Assembly: GCA_963816775.1 (NCBI GenBank)
Contig: CAWFLX010000003.1
Span: 50,307-114,306, forward strand
DNA length: 64,000 bases
Direction: 5' to 3'
Source: JAFAXD01 sp963816775
GTDB lineage: Bacteria > Pseudomonadota > Alphaproteobacteria > Rhizobiales > Xanthobacteraceae
Positions 62,984 through 64,000 of this stretch are shown here, piece after piece. The stretch's first letter is position 1; every line of letters begins with the position of its first letter. Below the pieces are notes generated by a model. That model was not told the DNA's origin. It searched no databases and saw only the letters and a list, made by a program, of their open reading frames with translations. The position numbers and the translations under genes are program-made.

Positions 62984-64000
62984 TCATACAAGTTTGCGCG
63001 GGTCGGCGATCGCGCCCGCGCAAGCGGAAGCTGCGGCCAGGACCGGACTTGCAAGATGCGTGCGGCTGCCCGGTCCCTGCCGCCCGACGAAGTTGCGGTT
63101 TGAGGTCGAGACGCAGCGTTGGCCGCGCGGCACCACGTCGCCATTGGCACCGACGCACATCGAGCAGCCTGGCTCGCGCCACTCAAAGCCGGCCGTGCGG
63201 AAGATCGCGTCGAGCCCTTCGGCTTCCGCTTGCCGTTTAACGCCTATCGAGCCGGGCACCACCCAGGCGCGGACGTTCGCCGCCACCTTGCGGCCGTCGA
63301 CCACCGCGGCAGCGGCACGGAGGTCGGTGATGCGACTATTGGTGCACGAGCCGATGAAAACCCAGTCGATCGGCGTGCCTTCGATCGCGCGGTTCGGAAC
63401 GAGATCCATGTAGGCGAGCGCGGCTTGCATTTCCTTGCGCCGCTCCTGGTCAGGCTCGTCGCCCGGATCGGGAACACGCCCGTCGATCGGGAGCACTGCG
63501 GCCGGATTGTTGCCCCAGGTCACCTGCGGGGCGAGATCGGTCAGATCGACGCTGATCTCGCGGTCGAAGGCCGCCATCGGATCGGAGGGAAGCGCCCGCC
63601 AGTCGGCGAGCGCGGCGTCCCAAAGGGCGTCGCGCGGCGCATACGGGCGGCCCGCAACGTAGTTCAGGGTCGTGTCGTCGGGCGCGATCATTCCGAAGCG
63701 GGCGCCGAATTCGACCGACATGTTGCAGACGGTGAAGCGGCCTTCCATCGCAAGCCCACGGACGGCGCTGCCCGCATATTCGACCGCGTACCCATTGCCG
63801 GCCGCAACGCCGACTTCGCCGATCAAGCGCAAGATGATGTCCTTGCCCTGCGTGCCGGGCGGGAGCCGACCGTCGAGCGTTATGCGCATCGTTTTCGGCT
63901 TGCGTTGCACGCTGGTCTGTGTCGCCAAGATGTGGGTGAGTTCGCCACCGCCGATCCCCCAGGCCAGTGCACCCAGCGCGCCGATGGTGCAGCTGTGGCT
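62984..64000 (-). CDS. 3-isopropylmalate dehydratase large subunit-like protein, N terminus missing
   Basis: C-terminal 338 codons; the protein continues off the right edge. From the edge: SHSCTIGALGALAWGIGGGE, then HILATQTSVQRKPKTMRITLDG, then EYAGSAVRGLAMEGRFTVCNM, FIGSCTNSRITDLRAAA and GCSMCVGANGDVVPRGQRCV with the three Cys of the [4Fe-4S] site (Cys in SCTNS; the pair in GCSMC), ending CAGAIADPRKLV. Fold and cluster are intact. LeuC-like, but it could serve a related hydro-lyase such as a substituted-malate dehydratase. Confidence 0.87.
   Translation of the reverse strand, partial: SHSCTIGALGALAWGIGGGELTHILATQTSVQRKPKTMRITLDGRLPPGTQGKDIILRLIGEVGVAAGNGYAVEYAGSAVRGLAMEGRFTVCNMSVEFGARFGMIAPDDTTLNYVAGRPYAPRDALWDAALADWRALPSDPMAAFDREISVDLTDLAPQVTWGNNPAAVLPIDGRVPDPGDEPDQERRKEMQAALAYMDLVPNRAIEGTPIDWVFIGSCTNSRITDLRAAAAVVDGRKVAANVRAWVVPGSIGVKRQAEAEGLDAIFRTAGFEWREPGCSMCVGANGDVVPRGQRCVSTSNRNFVGRQGPGSRTHLASPVLAAASACAGAIADPRKLV

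Overview
The window is GC-rich, gene-dense chromosomal DNA from an alphaproteobacterium. Gene content and order point to the Hyphomicrobiales (Rhizobiales), close to Bradyrhizobium, Pseudolabrys or Xanthobacteraceae. The evidence is the purC-purS-purQ-purL-bolA-grxD order, the DUF1476 (ATPase zeta inhibitor) gene beside purC, the recA/alaS/icd neighbourhood, the RSH-pdxJ-acpS-lepB-rnc-era-recO-parC order, an alphaproteobacterial SOS box (GTTC-N7-GTTC) at recA, and several Bug-type solute-binding proteins. I saw no tRNA, rRNA, CRISPR array or intact insertion sequence.

Layout. 1-4.4 kb: a partial luciferase-like monooxygenase, an alpha/beta hydrolase, a Bug binding protein and an FMN-binding glutamate-synthase-like protein. 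4.4-11.7 kb: the zeta inhibitor and the purine operon, which also carries an arylmalonate-decarboxylase-like gene and two unknown exported proteins. 12-17.4 kb: a BMP-type (nucleoside/basic membrane protein) ABC transporter enclosing a biuret-hydrolase-like cysteine hydrolase, lying between bolA and grxD. 18-25 kb: rpsD, murI, purB, rpe, a DAO-type oxidoreductase, a P1 peptidase and ccdA. 25-35 kb: a LivK-type binding protein with DUF6867, a TrmJ-DUF559 fusion, a putative glycosyltransferase, icd, a KefB/C-type antiporter and alaS. 35-42 kb: a methylenetetrahydrofolate reductase, recA, and a low-gene stretch of very small proteins and repeat debris. 42-47 kb: livHMGF with a Bug gene inserted. 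47.5-50 kb: an HpaB/HpaC-like two-component flavin monooxygenase. 50-60 kb: RSH (stringent response), pdxJ, acpS, lepB, rnc, era, recO, parC. 60-64 kb: a broken Bug gene, a Cys-less Asp/Glu racemase homologue, a 50-residue protein and divergent leuD/leuC-like genes, the last running off the window.

The most striking non-coding signal is a family of dispersed twin-hairpin elements of about 165 bp, with seven complete copies and several remnants. Each is two consecutive long hairpins (A and B), both with an 8-bp outer stem of the form TAGTGYCC/GGRCACTA, a 2-3 nt asymmetric bulge and a 16-17 bp inner stem; the A/B linker contains TATGATT or similar. Inner stems differ between copies but stay complementary within a copy. 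All copies sit upstream of genes, and in four cases hairpin A lies 2 to 17 nt from the start codon (acpS, alaS, livH, DUF1476), with its outer arm apparently supplying the Shine-Dalgarno sequence of alaS, livH and acpS. A second, unrelated palindrome family (GTAGGATGGGTT...AACCCATCCTAC, three copies) lies only between convergent genes, and twice supplies the TAG stop codon. The two families therefore mark 5' and 3' ends respectively.

Three protein-coding regions look frameshifted: the N terminus of the glutamate-synthase-like gene, the signal peptide of one exported protein, and the Bug pseudogene near 60 kb. The first two need read-level confirmation before being called real.
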